From an uncultured Bacteroidales bacterium (GTDB lineage: Bacteria > Bacteroidota > Bacteroidia > Bacteroidales > Paludibacteraceae): a stretch of 64,000 bases of DNA. The translations under genes were made by a program, and so were the position numbers. The notes below the pieces were generated by a model. It saw nothing but the letters and a program-made list of their open reading frames with translations, did no database searches and had not been told where the DNA came from. The DNA is taken from contig CAMKDV010000006.1 in assembly GCA_946411385.1 (NCBI GenBank), positions 62,001 to 126,000 of the forward strand. The letters are read 5' to 3'. This document shows positions 1 to 8,456 of the stretch, one piece after another (position 1 is the first letter of the stretch; the number at the start of each line of letters is the position of its first letter).

Positions 1-304
1 GATCCATGTTGTACAGGCTCTGCTTGTAGGTCAGGATTGTTCCGTCCTCAGCGATGAACATGTCAGCAAACCGCTGCGCATGCGACAGATAGGTCGTGTC
101 GCCGGTGGCGGTGTACAGTTCGACGAAGGCGCGCGCCATGAGCGTAGGCGTATATTCCCATTTGGGTTTCTCTGCTCCATCGCAGGTCCACAGTTCGGGA
201 TTATGTTGCATCTCGCTCATGGCTATATCCTCAGCCAATTGAAGATATGCGTTCTGCGTACAAGCCGACAATACGATAGCTGCTATCAGTACGAACTTTT
301 TCAT
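1..304 (-). CDS. GH105-type unsaturated rhamnogalacturonyl hydrolase, partial (N-terminus only)
   Basis: Only the first 101 codons are inside the window; the gene continues past the left edge. The start ATG is the complement of CAT at 302-304. The N-terminus is a lipoprotein-type signal (MKKFVLIAAIVLSACTQ) with a Cys at residue 15. The following residues contain W-E-Y-T-P-T and a helix that matches the start of the alpha/alpha-barrel of GH105/GH88 hydrolases. These enzymes remove the 4,5-unsaturated uronic acid left at the non-reducing end by pectate and rhamnogalacturonan lyases. It is the last visible gene of the pectin operon, 10 bp behind uxaA, which supports the assignment. Family call is from partial sequence and is an inference. 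Confidence 0.7.
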   Translation of the reverse strand, partial: MKKFVLIAAIVLSACTQNAYLQLAEDIAMSEMQHNPELWTCDGAEKPKWEYTPTLMARAFVELYTATGDTTYLSHAQRFADMFIAEDGTILTYKQSLYNMD

Positions 305-314
305 TTTCACATTC

Positions 315-1796
315 TTACAGCGTGACGCCGTTCTTGAAGATGGCTATCTCGTGGTAGCCGTTTTTCTCGTTGTTGGTCTTCTCACCGTTAGCCACGGCAA
401 TGACATAATCAGCAAAGCGGCGTGCTACCTGCTCCATCGGTTCGCCTTCGGCGATGACACCTGCGTTGAAGTCAATCCAGTTCGGCTTGTTGGCATACAG
501 AGCAGAATTGGTGGAGATCTTCATAGTCGGCACATACGTACCGAACGGCGTACCGCGACCGGTAGTGAACAGCACCATATGGCAGCCTGAGGAAGCGAGC
601 GCCGTAGAGGCTACGAGGTCGTTACCCGGTGCAGAGAGCAGATTGAGTCCTTTCACTTGCAGCCGTTCGCCATAGGGCATCACGCCACGCACGAGCGATG
701 CGCCACACTTCTGCGTACAACCGAGCGCTTTGTCCTCGAGGGTAGAAATACCTCCGGCTTTGTTGCCCGGACTCGGGTTCTCACCCACAGGTTCGCCGTG
801 GCTGAGGAAGTACTGCTTGAAGTCGTTTATGAGGCTAACCGTCTGTTCGAACAGTTCGCGATTGACGCAACGATCCATGAGAATAGTCTCCGCGCCGAAC
901 ATTTCCGGCACTTCGGTGAGCACAGTGGTGCCTCCTTGTGCTACCAGCCAATCGCTCAGGCAGCCGAGCAAGGGGTTGGCGGTGATGCCGCTGAAGCCGT
1001 CACTGCCGCCACATTTCAGTCCTACGCGTAGTTCGCTCAAGGGCACCGCCACGCGTTTGTCGTGCATCGTCTTGGTATACAGTTCGCGTAAGATGGGCAT
1101 GCAATACTCCACCTCGTCGCCTTGGATCTTCTGCGTGGTGACGAACTTGACACGCTCTTCATCTATCTCGCCGCAGAACTCACGGAACACATCGGGCTGG
1201 TTGTTTTCGCAGCCCAGGCTGACAACGAGAACGGCACCTGCGTTAGGATGATGGATCATGTCGCGCAGAATCTTCTTGGTATTCTCGTGGTCGTCACCAA
1301 GCTGGGAGCAGCCGTAGTTATGCGGGAAAGCGAAGATGGTGTCTGCACCCGTCTCCTGACGCAGACGCTCGGCACATTTCTGGATGATACCGTTGACGCA
1401 CCCTACGGTAGGTATGATCCACACTTCGTTACGGATACCTACCTGCCCGTCTTTGCGGCGATAGCCCATGAAGGTGCGTTTTTCATCGGGGATGTTGAGA
1501 ACTACCTCTTTAGGATGGTACTCATACGAGAGCAGTCCGGCAAGGTTGGTCTTGATATTATTCTCGTTCATCCAACTGCCGGCTTTCTTTGCCTCGCGTG
1601 CGTGACCGATAGGAAAACCGTACTTGATGACATTTTCGCCCTCAGCAAGGTCGTGAATGGCTATCTTATGGCCGGCAGGCACATCATCCAGTACGGTGAT
1701 CTGCTTGCCGTCCACTTCGATAACCGCCCCGGCCGACTGCGGTTGTATGGCTACAACCACATTATCGGCGGGATTGATTTTCAGAATGTTCGTCAT
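315..1796 (-). CDS. uxaA: Altronate dehydratase
   Basis: The 493-aa length is that of the full UxaA family. Residues 1-95 form the SAF-like N-terminal domain and the rest the catalytic C-terminal part, with conserved GCENNQ, KCGGSDGFSG and CTQKCGAS segments rich in Cys and Gly that are typical of this iron-dependent dehydratase. It converts D-altronate to 2-keto-3-deoxygluconate in the cytoplasm, the third step of galacturonate breakdown. It sits between uxaB (39 bp upstream) and the GH105 gene (10 bp downstream) in one operon. The 39-bp gap in front of it is made of the word ATTTACGATTTAACG, seen in variants elsewhere in the window. Confidence 0.95.
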   Translation of the reverse strand: MTNILKINPADNVVVAIQPQSAGAVIEVDGKQITVLDDVPAGHKIAIHDLAEGENVIKYGFPIGHAREAKKAGSWMNENNIKTNLAGLLSYEYHPKEVVLNIPDEKRTFMGYRRKDGQVGIRNEVWIIPTVGCVNGIIQKCAERLRQETGADTIFAFPHNYGCSQLGDDHENTKKILRDMIHHPNAGAVLVVSLGCENNQPDVFREFCGEIDEERVKFVTTQKIQGDEVEYCMPILRELYTKTMHDKRVAVPLSELRVGLKCGGSDGFSGITANPLLGCLSDWLVAQGGTTVLTEVPEMFGAETILMDRCVNRELFEQTVSLINDFKQYFLSHGEPVGENPSPGNKAGGISTLEDKALGCTQKCGASLVRGVMPYGERLQVKGLNLLSAPGNDLVASTALASSGCHMVLFTTGRGTPFGTYVPTMKISTNSALYANKPNWIDFNAGVIAEGEPMEQVARRFADYVIAVANGEKTNNEKNGYHEIAIFKNGVTL

Positions 1797-1834
1797 AACA
1801 ATTTACTATTTGACGATTTACGATTTAACGATTG

Positions 1835-3370
1835 TTAGAACAAACTTTTGATTTTAGCAACCATGCTATCTACTTTATCAGCAGCCAACATCAGCTGAAC
1901 AGTCTCAAGCATACCGATCTTCTCAATGCAGTTGAGATAGAGTTCAATCATGTCGGTCAAGCCGGGAATCTCATTGAGGTTCTGCTTGCTCTCTTTCCAG
2001 ATGATGTCGGTAGCGCCGAGTACACCTTCAGCCACCTTGCGGGTGTCGCCGGTAGCCCAGAGCTGCTTCAAGAGATCCATGATCTCCTGTGCATCGTTCG
2101 GCTCAATAGGTGCGCCATCGGCACGAGTGCCACCCTTGTAGTATTCGATGATAGCAGCCAGACCAAGTACAAGGCCTTTCGGCAGTTCGCCTTTGCGCTC
2201 CAGATAAACCTTCAAGCCCGGCAGATCGCGCGTCTCGAATTTCGGGAACGAGTTGAGCATGATGCTGGTAACGGCGTGATCAACATACGGGTTGTTGAAG
2301 CGCTCCAATACGCTCTCGCCATAGGCTTTGAGCTCGTCCTTAGGGAGGTTGAGGGTCTCAAGCAGTTCGTCGAACATCACTTTGTGGATATACTTGCCCA
2401 GTACCTCGTGGTTGCAAGCATCGCGAACGATGTTCACGCCGCTCAAATACGTTACCGGACTCAGCACGGTGTGCGGACCATTCAGCAGGGTCACCTTGCG
2501 CTCGTGGTAGGGTTTCTCGCTCTCGGCTATCAGCACGTTCAGGCCTGCCTTGTTGGCGGGGAACTCTGCCTCCAGTTCGGCTATCGACATGTTTTCGGGT
2601 TTCTCAATCACCCAGAGGTGGAAGATTTCGGCTTGTACAACCAGATTGTCGTTGTAGCCCACTTTCTCCTGAATAGCGGCAATGTCCTTACGCGGGAAGC
2701 CCGGAACGATACGATCCACGAGGGTAGCGCAAACATAGTTGTACTTCTCAAACCACTCCTTGAAGCCGGCATAGTCTGCTCCGAAATCGTCTTTCCATAG
2801 TTCGATGTACTTGCGGATGCAGTCCTTCAGATGATGACCGTTCAGGAAGATCAACTCACACGGCATGAAAATCCAGCCTTTGGTCGGGTCGCCGTTGAAC
2901 GTCTTGTAGCGACGGAACAACAGCTGTACCAGTTTGCCCGGATAAGCCGATGCCGGAGCGTCGGTAAACTTGCAGTTCGGGTCAAAGGTGATACCGGCCT
3001 CAGTGGTGTTGGAGATTACAAAACGGATCTCCGGCTGCTCGGCGAGTGCCATGTATGCCCAGTTCTGGCTGTACGGATTGAGTGCACGACTGATAACATC
3101 GATACGCTCCAGGCTGTTGACAGCCTTGCCGTCCAGACGTCCCTGCAGATTGACGTGATACAAGCAGTCCTGACCGTTGAGCCAATCCACCATACCTTTG
3201 TCAATCGGCTGAACGACTGCCACCGAACCGTTGAAGTTCGTTTTGGCATTCATGTTCCATACAATCCAATCCACGAATGCGCGGAGGAAGTTACCTTCAC
3301 CAAATTGGATGATTCGCTCGGGGGCAACGCTCTTCGGAGCCGTCCACTTGTTCAATGCTTTTTTTGCCAT
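1835..3370 (-). CDS. uxaB: Tagaturonate reductase (altronate oxidoreductase)
   Basis: This 511-aa protein belongs to the long-chain mannitol dehydrogenase family. The N-terminal segment IIQFGEGNFLRAFVDW is the nucleotide-binding start typical of UxaB, and an ISNTTEAGI stretch follows near residue 135. It reduces D-tagaturonate to D-altronate with NADH in the cytoplasm, the second step after uronate isomerase. The gene is 28 bp behind eda and 38 bp ahead of uxaA. UxuB (mannonate oxidoreductase) is a close relative, but the pairing with uxaA rather than uxuA favours UxaB. Confidence 0.93.
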   Translation of the reverse strand: MAKKALNKWTAPKSVAPERIIQFGEGNFLRAFVDWIVWNMNAKTNFNGSVAVVQPIDKGMVDWLNGQDCLYHVNLQGRLDGKAVNSLERIDVISRALNPYSQNWAYMALAEQPEIRFVISNTTEAGITFDPNCKFTDAPASAYPGKLVQLLFRRYKTFNGDPTKGWIFMPCELIFLNGHHLKDCIRKYIELWKDDFGADYAGFKEWFEKYNYVCATLVDRIVPGFPRKDIAAIQEKVGYNDNLVVQAEIFHLWVIEKPENMSIAELEAEFPANKAGLNVLIAESEKPYHERKVTLLNGPHTVLSPVTYLSGVNIVRDACNHEVLGKYIHKVMFDELLETLNLPKDELKAYGESVLERFNNPYVDHAVTSIMLNSFPKFETRDLPGLKVYLERKGELPKGLVLGLAAIIEYYKGGTRADGAPIEPNDAQEIMDLLKQLWATGDTRKVAEGVLGATDIIWKESKQNLNEIPGLTDMIELYLNCIEKIGMLETVQLMLAADKVDSMVAKIKSLF

Positions 3371-3398
3371 ATTTTTAGATTTATAAAGGTTTTACTAT

Positions 3399-4067
3399 TT
3401 ATTTGCGGCAAGCTGCAATGATGTCAAAACACTCTTTGCACTTGTCGGTTACATACTGCCAGTCGCCGGCTTTCACTTTGTCGGAGGGGAAGAGTTTCGA
3501 TCCCATACCTACGCAGAACACACCGGCTGCAAACCATTTCTCCAGATTCTCTTTCTCCGGAGCCACGCCGCCGGTAACCATGATCTTCGACCACGGCATC
3601 GGAGCCATCAGCCCCTTCACCATGTTCGGACCATATACATCACCGGGGAACAGTTTCGTAAGGTCACTGCCTAACTCCTGGGCTTTGCCTATCTCGCTTA
3701 CCGAACCGCAACCGGGGCAGTAAGGTACGAGACGACGATTACAAACCGGAGAGATCTCGGGATTGAACAACGGACCTACCACGAAGCAAGCGCCTAACTG
3801 GATATACAGCGCAGCCGTAGGAGCATCCACTACCGAGCCAACGCCCAGCGCCAGTTCGGGGCACTCCACAGCAGCCCATTTTACCAGCGGGCCGAACACC
3901 TCGTGGGCAAAGTCGCCACGGTTAGTGAACTCGAAAGCACGCACTCCACCTTCGTAGCAAGCCTTCACCACATTCTTGCAAACTTCCAGATCTTTGTGGT
4001 AGAACACGGGAACCATCGGTGCAGCCTTCATCTTGGCCATCACCTGAATCTTATCGAACTTAGCCAT
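3399..4067 (-). CDS. eda: 2-keto-3-deoxy-6-phosphogluconate aldolase
   Basis: At 222 aa it has the family's usual size. The class I aldolase signatures are visible: the AFEFTNRG segment with the catalytic Glu, and [12 protein letters not shown] with the Schiff-base Lys. A CPGC segment occupies the loop that is often PGxxTPTE in enterobacterial enzymes; this appears to be a lineage feature. The enzyme splits KDPG into pyruvate and glyceraldehyde-3-phosphate, the final step of the uronate route. It lies directly downstream of kdgK (35-bp gap) in the same operon. Confidence 0.93.
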   Translation of the reverse strand: MAKFDKIQVMAKMKAAPMVPVFYHKDLEVCKNVVKACYEGGVRAFEFTNRGDFAHEVFGPLVKWAAVECPELALGVGSVVDAPTAALYIQLGACFVVGPLFNPEISPVCNRRLVPYCPGCGSVSEIGKAQELGSDLTKLFPGDVYGPNMVKGLMAPMPWSKIMVTGGVAPEKENLEKWFAAGVFCVGMGSKLFPSDKVKAGDWQYVTDKCKECFDIIAACRK

Positions 4068-4102
4068 AAAATCCTTTCAATTTTCAATTTTCACCTTTCA
4101 AT

Positions 4103-5128
4103 TTAACGTTGAACACGTCCGTTGGCGTTACCGCCTGCAAGTGAGAGGACTTCATCTTCGCTGACAAGGTTGTAGTCGCCGTTGATGGTATGCTTGAGAG
4201 CCGAAGCTGCTACTGCGAACTCAAGGGCTGCACCTTGATTGTCAGGATACTTGAGCATGCCGTGGATCAGTCCGCCGGAGAACGAGTCGCCACCGCCTAC
4301 GCGGTCGATGATAGGATTGATCTCGTAGCGCTTACTCTGGTAGAACTCCTTGCCGTTGTAGATCATTGCTTTCCAGCCGTTGAACGTAGCGCTGAAGCTC
4401 TCGCGCAGCGTAGAAACAACATACTTGAAGCCGAACTCCTTCATCATCTGCTCGAAGATGCCTTTGTAACCTTCAGCATTGGTCTCACCGCCCTCAACAT
4501 CTGCGTCGGGCTTGAAGCCGAGGCAAAGCTCAGCATCTTCCTCGTTGCCGATACATACATCCACATACTTCATCAGCGGACGCATGATAGAGATAGCTTT
4601 CTCACTTGTCCAGAGTTTCTTGCGGAAGTTGAGGTCCACACTAACAGTTACGCCGTGACGCTTGGCAGCTTCGCAAGCGAGCTTGGTAATCTCGGCAGCC
4701 TTATCGGAGATAGCCGGAGTAATACCGCTCCAATGAAACCATGCTGCACCTTCCATGATCTTGTCGAAATCAAAATCCTTTGGGTCAGCCTCAGCGATAG
4801 CCGAGTGAGCACGGTCATAAATGACTTTGGACGGACGCATCGAAGCGCCTGTCTCGCAGTAATAGAGACCGATACGGTCACCGCCACGAACGATAAAATC
4901 GTCCTTTACGCCATAGCGACGAAGCGAGTTGACAGCAATCTGACCTATCTCATGTTTCGGCAGTTTGGTTACCAGATACGCCTCGTGACCATAGTTGGCG
5001 CACGAGATAGCTACGTTAGCCTCACCACCACCGGGAATAATACGGAAATGGTCGGATTGTACGAAACGGTCTTGTCCTTCCGGACTGAGGCGGAGCATGA
5101 TCTCGCCCAAGGTAATAATCTTAGCCAT
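4103..5128 (-). CDS. kdgK: 2-keto-3-deoxygluconate kinase (PfkB family)
   Basis: A 341-aa sugar kinase of the PfkB/ribokinase family. The N-terminal GGGEANVA motif and the C-terminal signature RVGGGDSFSGGL, with its catalytic Asp, are both present. It phosphorylates 2-keto-3-deoxygluconate to KDPG. Substrate assignment rests on position between uxaC and eda, which gives a complete pathway. The 24-bp gap upstream is built from the word AAATTTGA repeated. Confidence 0.9.
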   Translation of the reverse strand: MAKIITLGEIMLRLSPEGQDRFVQSDHFRIIPGGGEANVAISCANYGHEAYLVTKLPKHEIGQIAVNSLRRYGVKDDFIVRGGDRIGLYYCETGASMRPSKVIYDRAHSAIAEADPKDFDFDKIMEGAAWFHWSGITPAISDKAAEITKLACEAAKRHGVTVSVDLNFRKKLWTSEKAISIMRPLMKYVDVCIGNEEDAELCLGFKPDADVEGGETNAEGYKGIFEQMMKEFGFKYVVSTLRESFSATFNGWKAMIYNGKEFYQSKRYEINPIIDRVGGGDSFSGGLIHGMLKYPDNQGAALEFAVAASALKHTINGDYNLVSEDEVLSLAGGNANGRVQR

Positions 5129-5152
5129 TATAGTAAATTTGAAATTTGAAAT

Positions 5153-6568
5153 CTAAAATTTGAAATAGTTTTTCGCATTGTTGTAGCAAATATCCTCCAC
5201 CATCTGCTCTACGCGAGCCTTCTCGTAGCCGGTGTACGGAATCATGCCGTTCTCAATATCGTTGCCGAGGATGTTACACAACGTACGGCGGAAGTACTCG
5301 TGACGCGGGTACGAGAGGAACGAACGGCTGTCGGTAAGCATACCTACGAGGCGGCTGAGCAAACCGAGGTTACTCAGCGCCATCATCTGCTTCTCCATGC
5401 CGTCTTTCTGATCAAGGAACCACCAGCCCGAGCCGAACTGGATCTTGCCCGGTACACTGCCGTCCTGGAAGTTACCAAGCATGGTAGCTATCACTTCGTT
5501 GGCGCAGGGATTGAGGTTATACAATATGGTCTTAGCCAGATGGCCTTCGCTGTTCATCTCGTCGAGGAAATGGCTCATTGCCTTGGCTGTCGTGAACTCA
5601 CCGATGGAGTCAAAGCCGGTATCTGCACCGAGCTTAGCAAACATCTTGCTGTTGTTGTTACGGATAGCGCCGTAGTGGTACTGCTGCGTCCAACCGGAAG
5701 CATAGTCCATCTCAGCCTGTGCATGCAGGTAAGCATGCTTGTACTGACGAATCTCGTACGCGGTGAGGGCCTTGCCTGCCAATGCCTTCTCGAAGATAGC
5801 ATTGATCTCGGCGTCGGTGTACGGCTCGTCGTAGAACTCCTCGATGCCGTGGTCACTCAGGCGGCAACCCATCGACTCAAAGAAGTCATGGCGTTTCTGC
5901 AGCGCTTCCACCAAATTGCTGAACTTGGCGATTGCCATGCCGCTGACAGCGGAAAGTTTCCCGATATACGCTTTCCAAGTCTCTGCCTCAATGTTCATAC
6001 CTGCATCCGGACGCCAAGTGGGCAACATACGCACTTCGGCTTTCGGATCGTTCTTGAGCATCTTGTGCCATTCAAGGCTATCGGCCGGATCGTCGGTCGT
6101 GCAGACGAGCTCCACATGATAATGTTTCATCAAGCCCTGCGGACAGAACTTCGGGTCATTGGCGATGAGATCGTTGCACTTGTCATAGATCTTACGGGCT
6201 GTCTCGGGGTTCAGGCGCTCCTCTATACCAAAAGCGGTCTTAAGCTCCAAGTGTGTCCAGTGGTAGAGCGGGTTACGGAAGGTGTAAGGAACGGTCTCTG
6301 CCCATTTCTCGAACTTCTCCCAGTCGGTTGTGTCCTTACCCGTGCAGTAACGCTCATCCACTCCGTTCGAGCGCATAGCGCGCCACTTGTAGTGGTCGCC
6401 CATGAGCCAGATCTGTGCGATTGATTCAAAACGCTTGTTCTCCGCAACCATCTGCGGGATAAGATGACAATGGTAATCGATGATTGGCATCTTAGCCGCA
6501 TGGTGGTGGTACAACTCCTGTGCAGTAGTTGTCTGCAACAGAAAATCTTTATCCATGAATGGTTTCAT
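5153..6568 (-). CDS. uxaC: Uronate isomerase
   Basis: The 471-aa protein belongs to the amidohydrolase superfamily. It has the IDYHCHL motif near residue 30 and the size of UxaC enzymes. It isomerises D-galacturonate to D-tagaturonate and D-glucuronate to D-fructuronate, opening the pathway completed by uxaB, uxaA, kdgK and eda on the same transcript. It is the first intracellular enzyme after the secreted depolymerases of the operon. Confidence 0.95.
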   Translation of the reverse strand: MKPFMDKDFLLQTTTAQELYHHHAAKMPIIDYHCHLIPQMVAENKRFESIAQIWLMGDHYKWRAMRSNGVDERYCTGKDTTDWEKFEKWAETVPYTFRNPLYHWTHLELKTAFGIEERLNPETARKIYDKCNDLIANDPKFCPQGLMKHYHVELVCTTDDPADSLEWHKMLKNDPKAEVRMLPTWRPDAGMNIEAETWKAYIGKLSAVSGMAIAKFSNLVEALQKRHDFFESMGCRLSDHGIEEFYDEPYTDAEINAIFEKALAGKALTAYEIRQYKHAYLHAQAEMDYASGWTQQYHYGAIRNNNSKMFAKLGADTGFDSIGEFTTAKAMSHFLDEMNSEGHLAKTILYNLNPCANEVIATMLGNFQDGSVPGKIQFGSGWWFLDQKDGMEKQMMALSNLGLLSRLVGMLTDSRSFLSYPRHEYFRRTLCNILGNDIENGMIPYTGYEKARVEQMVEDICYNNAKNYFKF

Positions 6569-6607
6569 ATAATATGATAATTAAAAATTATAATCCGTTT
6601 TAAGTCA

Positions 6608-8446
6608 TCAGCGCTCTGTAATCTGTCTGCCTAACAAATCGTAGGTCTTGTCGCCGCGTACAACAAGCATCTGTCCGTTGCGCACCACCTTTGTACTTTG
6701 TACTTTGTCCCCTTGTACTTCCTCTACCGCGTCTCCCCTACGCGCACAGGTCAGGGTGATCACCATACTGGTCTGCCTGCCGGTGATACGAAACGCCAAT
6801 TGGTCGGTTACGGGTTGAGCAGAGTGGTCAATGTTATATGTTCTCCACAGCGAGTTACCATCGGATCGCGGAAAGAAATAATCGTCTGCCGTATACGTCA
6901 CATTGTTCCACATCTGCATATAGGCATCTTCATCTTCCCAGTTGCAATACCCGCGCAGTTGCGCCTCGGTGACTTGCAAGTCTTGCGGAATATGAATCGT
7001 ATAGGTCACATCCGCCGAATAGCGAATACTGTTCTGCTTGGCAGGCGAATAGCCCACCCCGCCATCGTTGGTAATGCTGAAGGCATTGTTGAACGTATAG
7101 GTCTGCTCGCCATTCTTTGACACGCAACTCTCTTTTGACAGGATATACGTGCCGTCATCGTGTATTCCGTACTTGGCTTTCCATGCCGGGTATTCCGTCT
7201 CAATCACGCGCTGGCACCACGAACCGATATATTGGTAACCGACGCGGTTCCCACGCAGCAGCGAGGTGTAATACGGACAGCCCTTTGCGTCAAACGCAAT
7301 AGGTGTATCCTCGTAGTTGTACAGGAATCGGTAGTACATGTGCGGTATCGAATCCTTGTAGATAGCATAGATAGGTTCGTATGCTTTGGAAGGATCGTAG
7401 TTGGCGCGGGCAAGTTCCTCCTCGGTATAGGTATAGGTAACACCGTTGTAGGTATAGCTGCGCTTTTTGTTGCGATTCTTAAGTTTGTTGAACAGTTTGT
7501 CGTACACCTGCGTACCCGTATTGCCGCCTATCTGAATAAACCGTCCCCACAGGTGTGTGCCCGGTTTGGATACAATATGCCGGTCAGGTAGTTGGTCGGC
7601 ATTGGTATAGTCCTCCACGGCGTGGTCGGCTAACTTATGTGCATCCAGCCATGTGACAGCGGCAGTGATTCGTGCTTTGAGTTCGTCCGAGGGGTTGTCG
7701 ATGGACATGAGGAACGACAGCAGGTTAGCCGATTCATACCCGCTGACGGAGGGTAACTCTTGCGGACGACCTTCGGTAGGCAAGTACGGTGCTACCGTAT
7801 CGTGTTGTGCGCACCATGCAGCATACGTGCCGTCAATGTTGATCTGGCAATCCAAGATACATTGCAAACCGCGGTTGAAAGCCGTCTGACAGGCATTGCG
7901 TGTAGTCGCATCCGTGATGTTAGCAAAGTCGCCCGTGTTCCCATATATGTCCCGCAGCAACTTCAATACGTTGACTATCAAATCGTCGTTAAAAGTGATA
8001 TAGTCTTGATAGCCGTTATCATTGCTCAGTGGCAGATACTGACTCCATCCGCCGCGACCTTTCTGTGCTATGCGAATCATCTGCAAACCTTGCAAGAACG
8101 CTTGACGGTAACTGTCCTGACCTGTGGCTTTCCATACACGTGCCAGATAGCGCATCTCTTGCGTGGTGGCCATGTTGTCCAGACACGAACGACCGTTTTT
8201 CTCGTTCAACAAGCGCTGGTACTCCGACGAGGAGAGCTTATGCAACTGGTCGTTTTTCATCCAGCCGCCGTTGGTTTTCTGTACGGCAATTACAATATCG
8301 GCTATATCTTGCGCTTCCTGTGAGCCGTACCACTCCTGAGTCATGCCGCCCAAGCATACCTGCTGCCAGGTAAGGTCATTCACACCTGCCGTCAGCCACT
8401 CACAGCCGCCAATAATGAGCAGTATAACAAACAATAACTTTTTCAT
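6608..8446 (-). CDS. Secreted pectate lyase, PL10 family, with short C-terminal tail
   Basis: The 612-aa protein begins with a hydrophobic signal peptide (about residues 1-20). Residues 25-345 match the PL10 alpha/alpha fold: GGWMKNDQ, a run of Trp-rich helices, and GRFIQIGGNTG near residue 305. PL10 enzymes cleave polygalacturonate by Ca-dependent beta-elimination. The C-terminal 110 or so residues look like a beta-rich accessory domain, followed by a tail ending NGQMLVVRGDKTYDLLGRQI. The same tail type occurs in seven other secreted proteins here. The linker before the tail (VQGDKVQSTKVV) is encoded by a 37-bp repeat shared with the GH28 gene. Confidence 0.88.
   Translation of the reverse strand: MKKLLFVILLIIGGCEWLTAGVNDLTWQQVCLGGMTQEWYGSQEAQDIADIVIAVQKTNGGWMKNDQLHKLSSSEYQRLLNEKNGRSCLDNMATTQEMRYLARVWKATGQDSYRQAFLQGLQMIRIAQKGRGGWSQYLPLSNDNGYQDYITFNDDLIVNVLKLLRDIYGNTGDFANITDATTRNACQTAFNRGLQCILDCQINIDGTYAAWCAQHDTVAPYLPTEGRPQELPSVSGYESANLLSFLMSIDNPSDELKARITAAVTWLDAHKLADHAVEDYTNADQLPDRHIVSKPGTHLWGRFIQIGGNTGTQVYDKLFNKLKNRNKKRSYTYNGVTYTYTEEELARANYDPSKAYEPIYAIYKDSIPHMYYRFLYNYEDTPIAFDAKGCPYYTSLLRGNRVGYQYIGSWCQRVIETEYPAWKAKYGIHDDGTYILSKESCVSKNGEQTYTFNNAFSITNDGGVGYSPAKQNSIRYSADVTYTIHIPQDLQVTEAQLRGYCNWEDEDAYMQMWNNVTYTADDYFFPRSDGNSLWRTYNIDHSAQPVTDQLAFRITGRQTSMVITLTCARRGDAVEEVQGDKVQSTKVVRNGQMLVVRGDKTYDLLGRQITER
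6684..6720. repeat. 37-bp perfect direct repeat, copy 1 (copy 2 at 8527-8563)
   Basis: The sequence from 6684 to 6720 is identical to 8527-8563. It is built from the word TTTGTAC and encodes QGDKVQSTKVV in the same reading frame just before the C-terminal tail of both the PL10 and GH28 proteins. Confidence 0.95.
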
Positions 8447-8456
8447 ATCTCAATCT

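Noticed and set aside
1122..1838. Long plus-strand frames opposite uxaA, uxaB, uxaC and the secreted enzymes
   Set aside because: They are shadow frames caused by codon bias of the real minus-strand genes, which have clear family matches.
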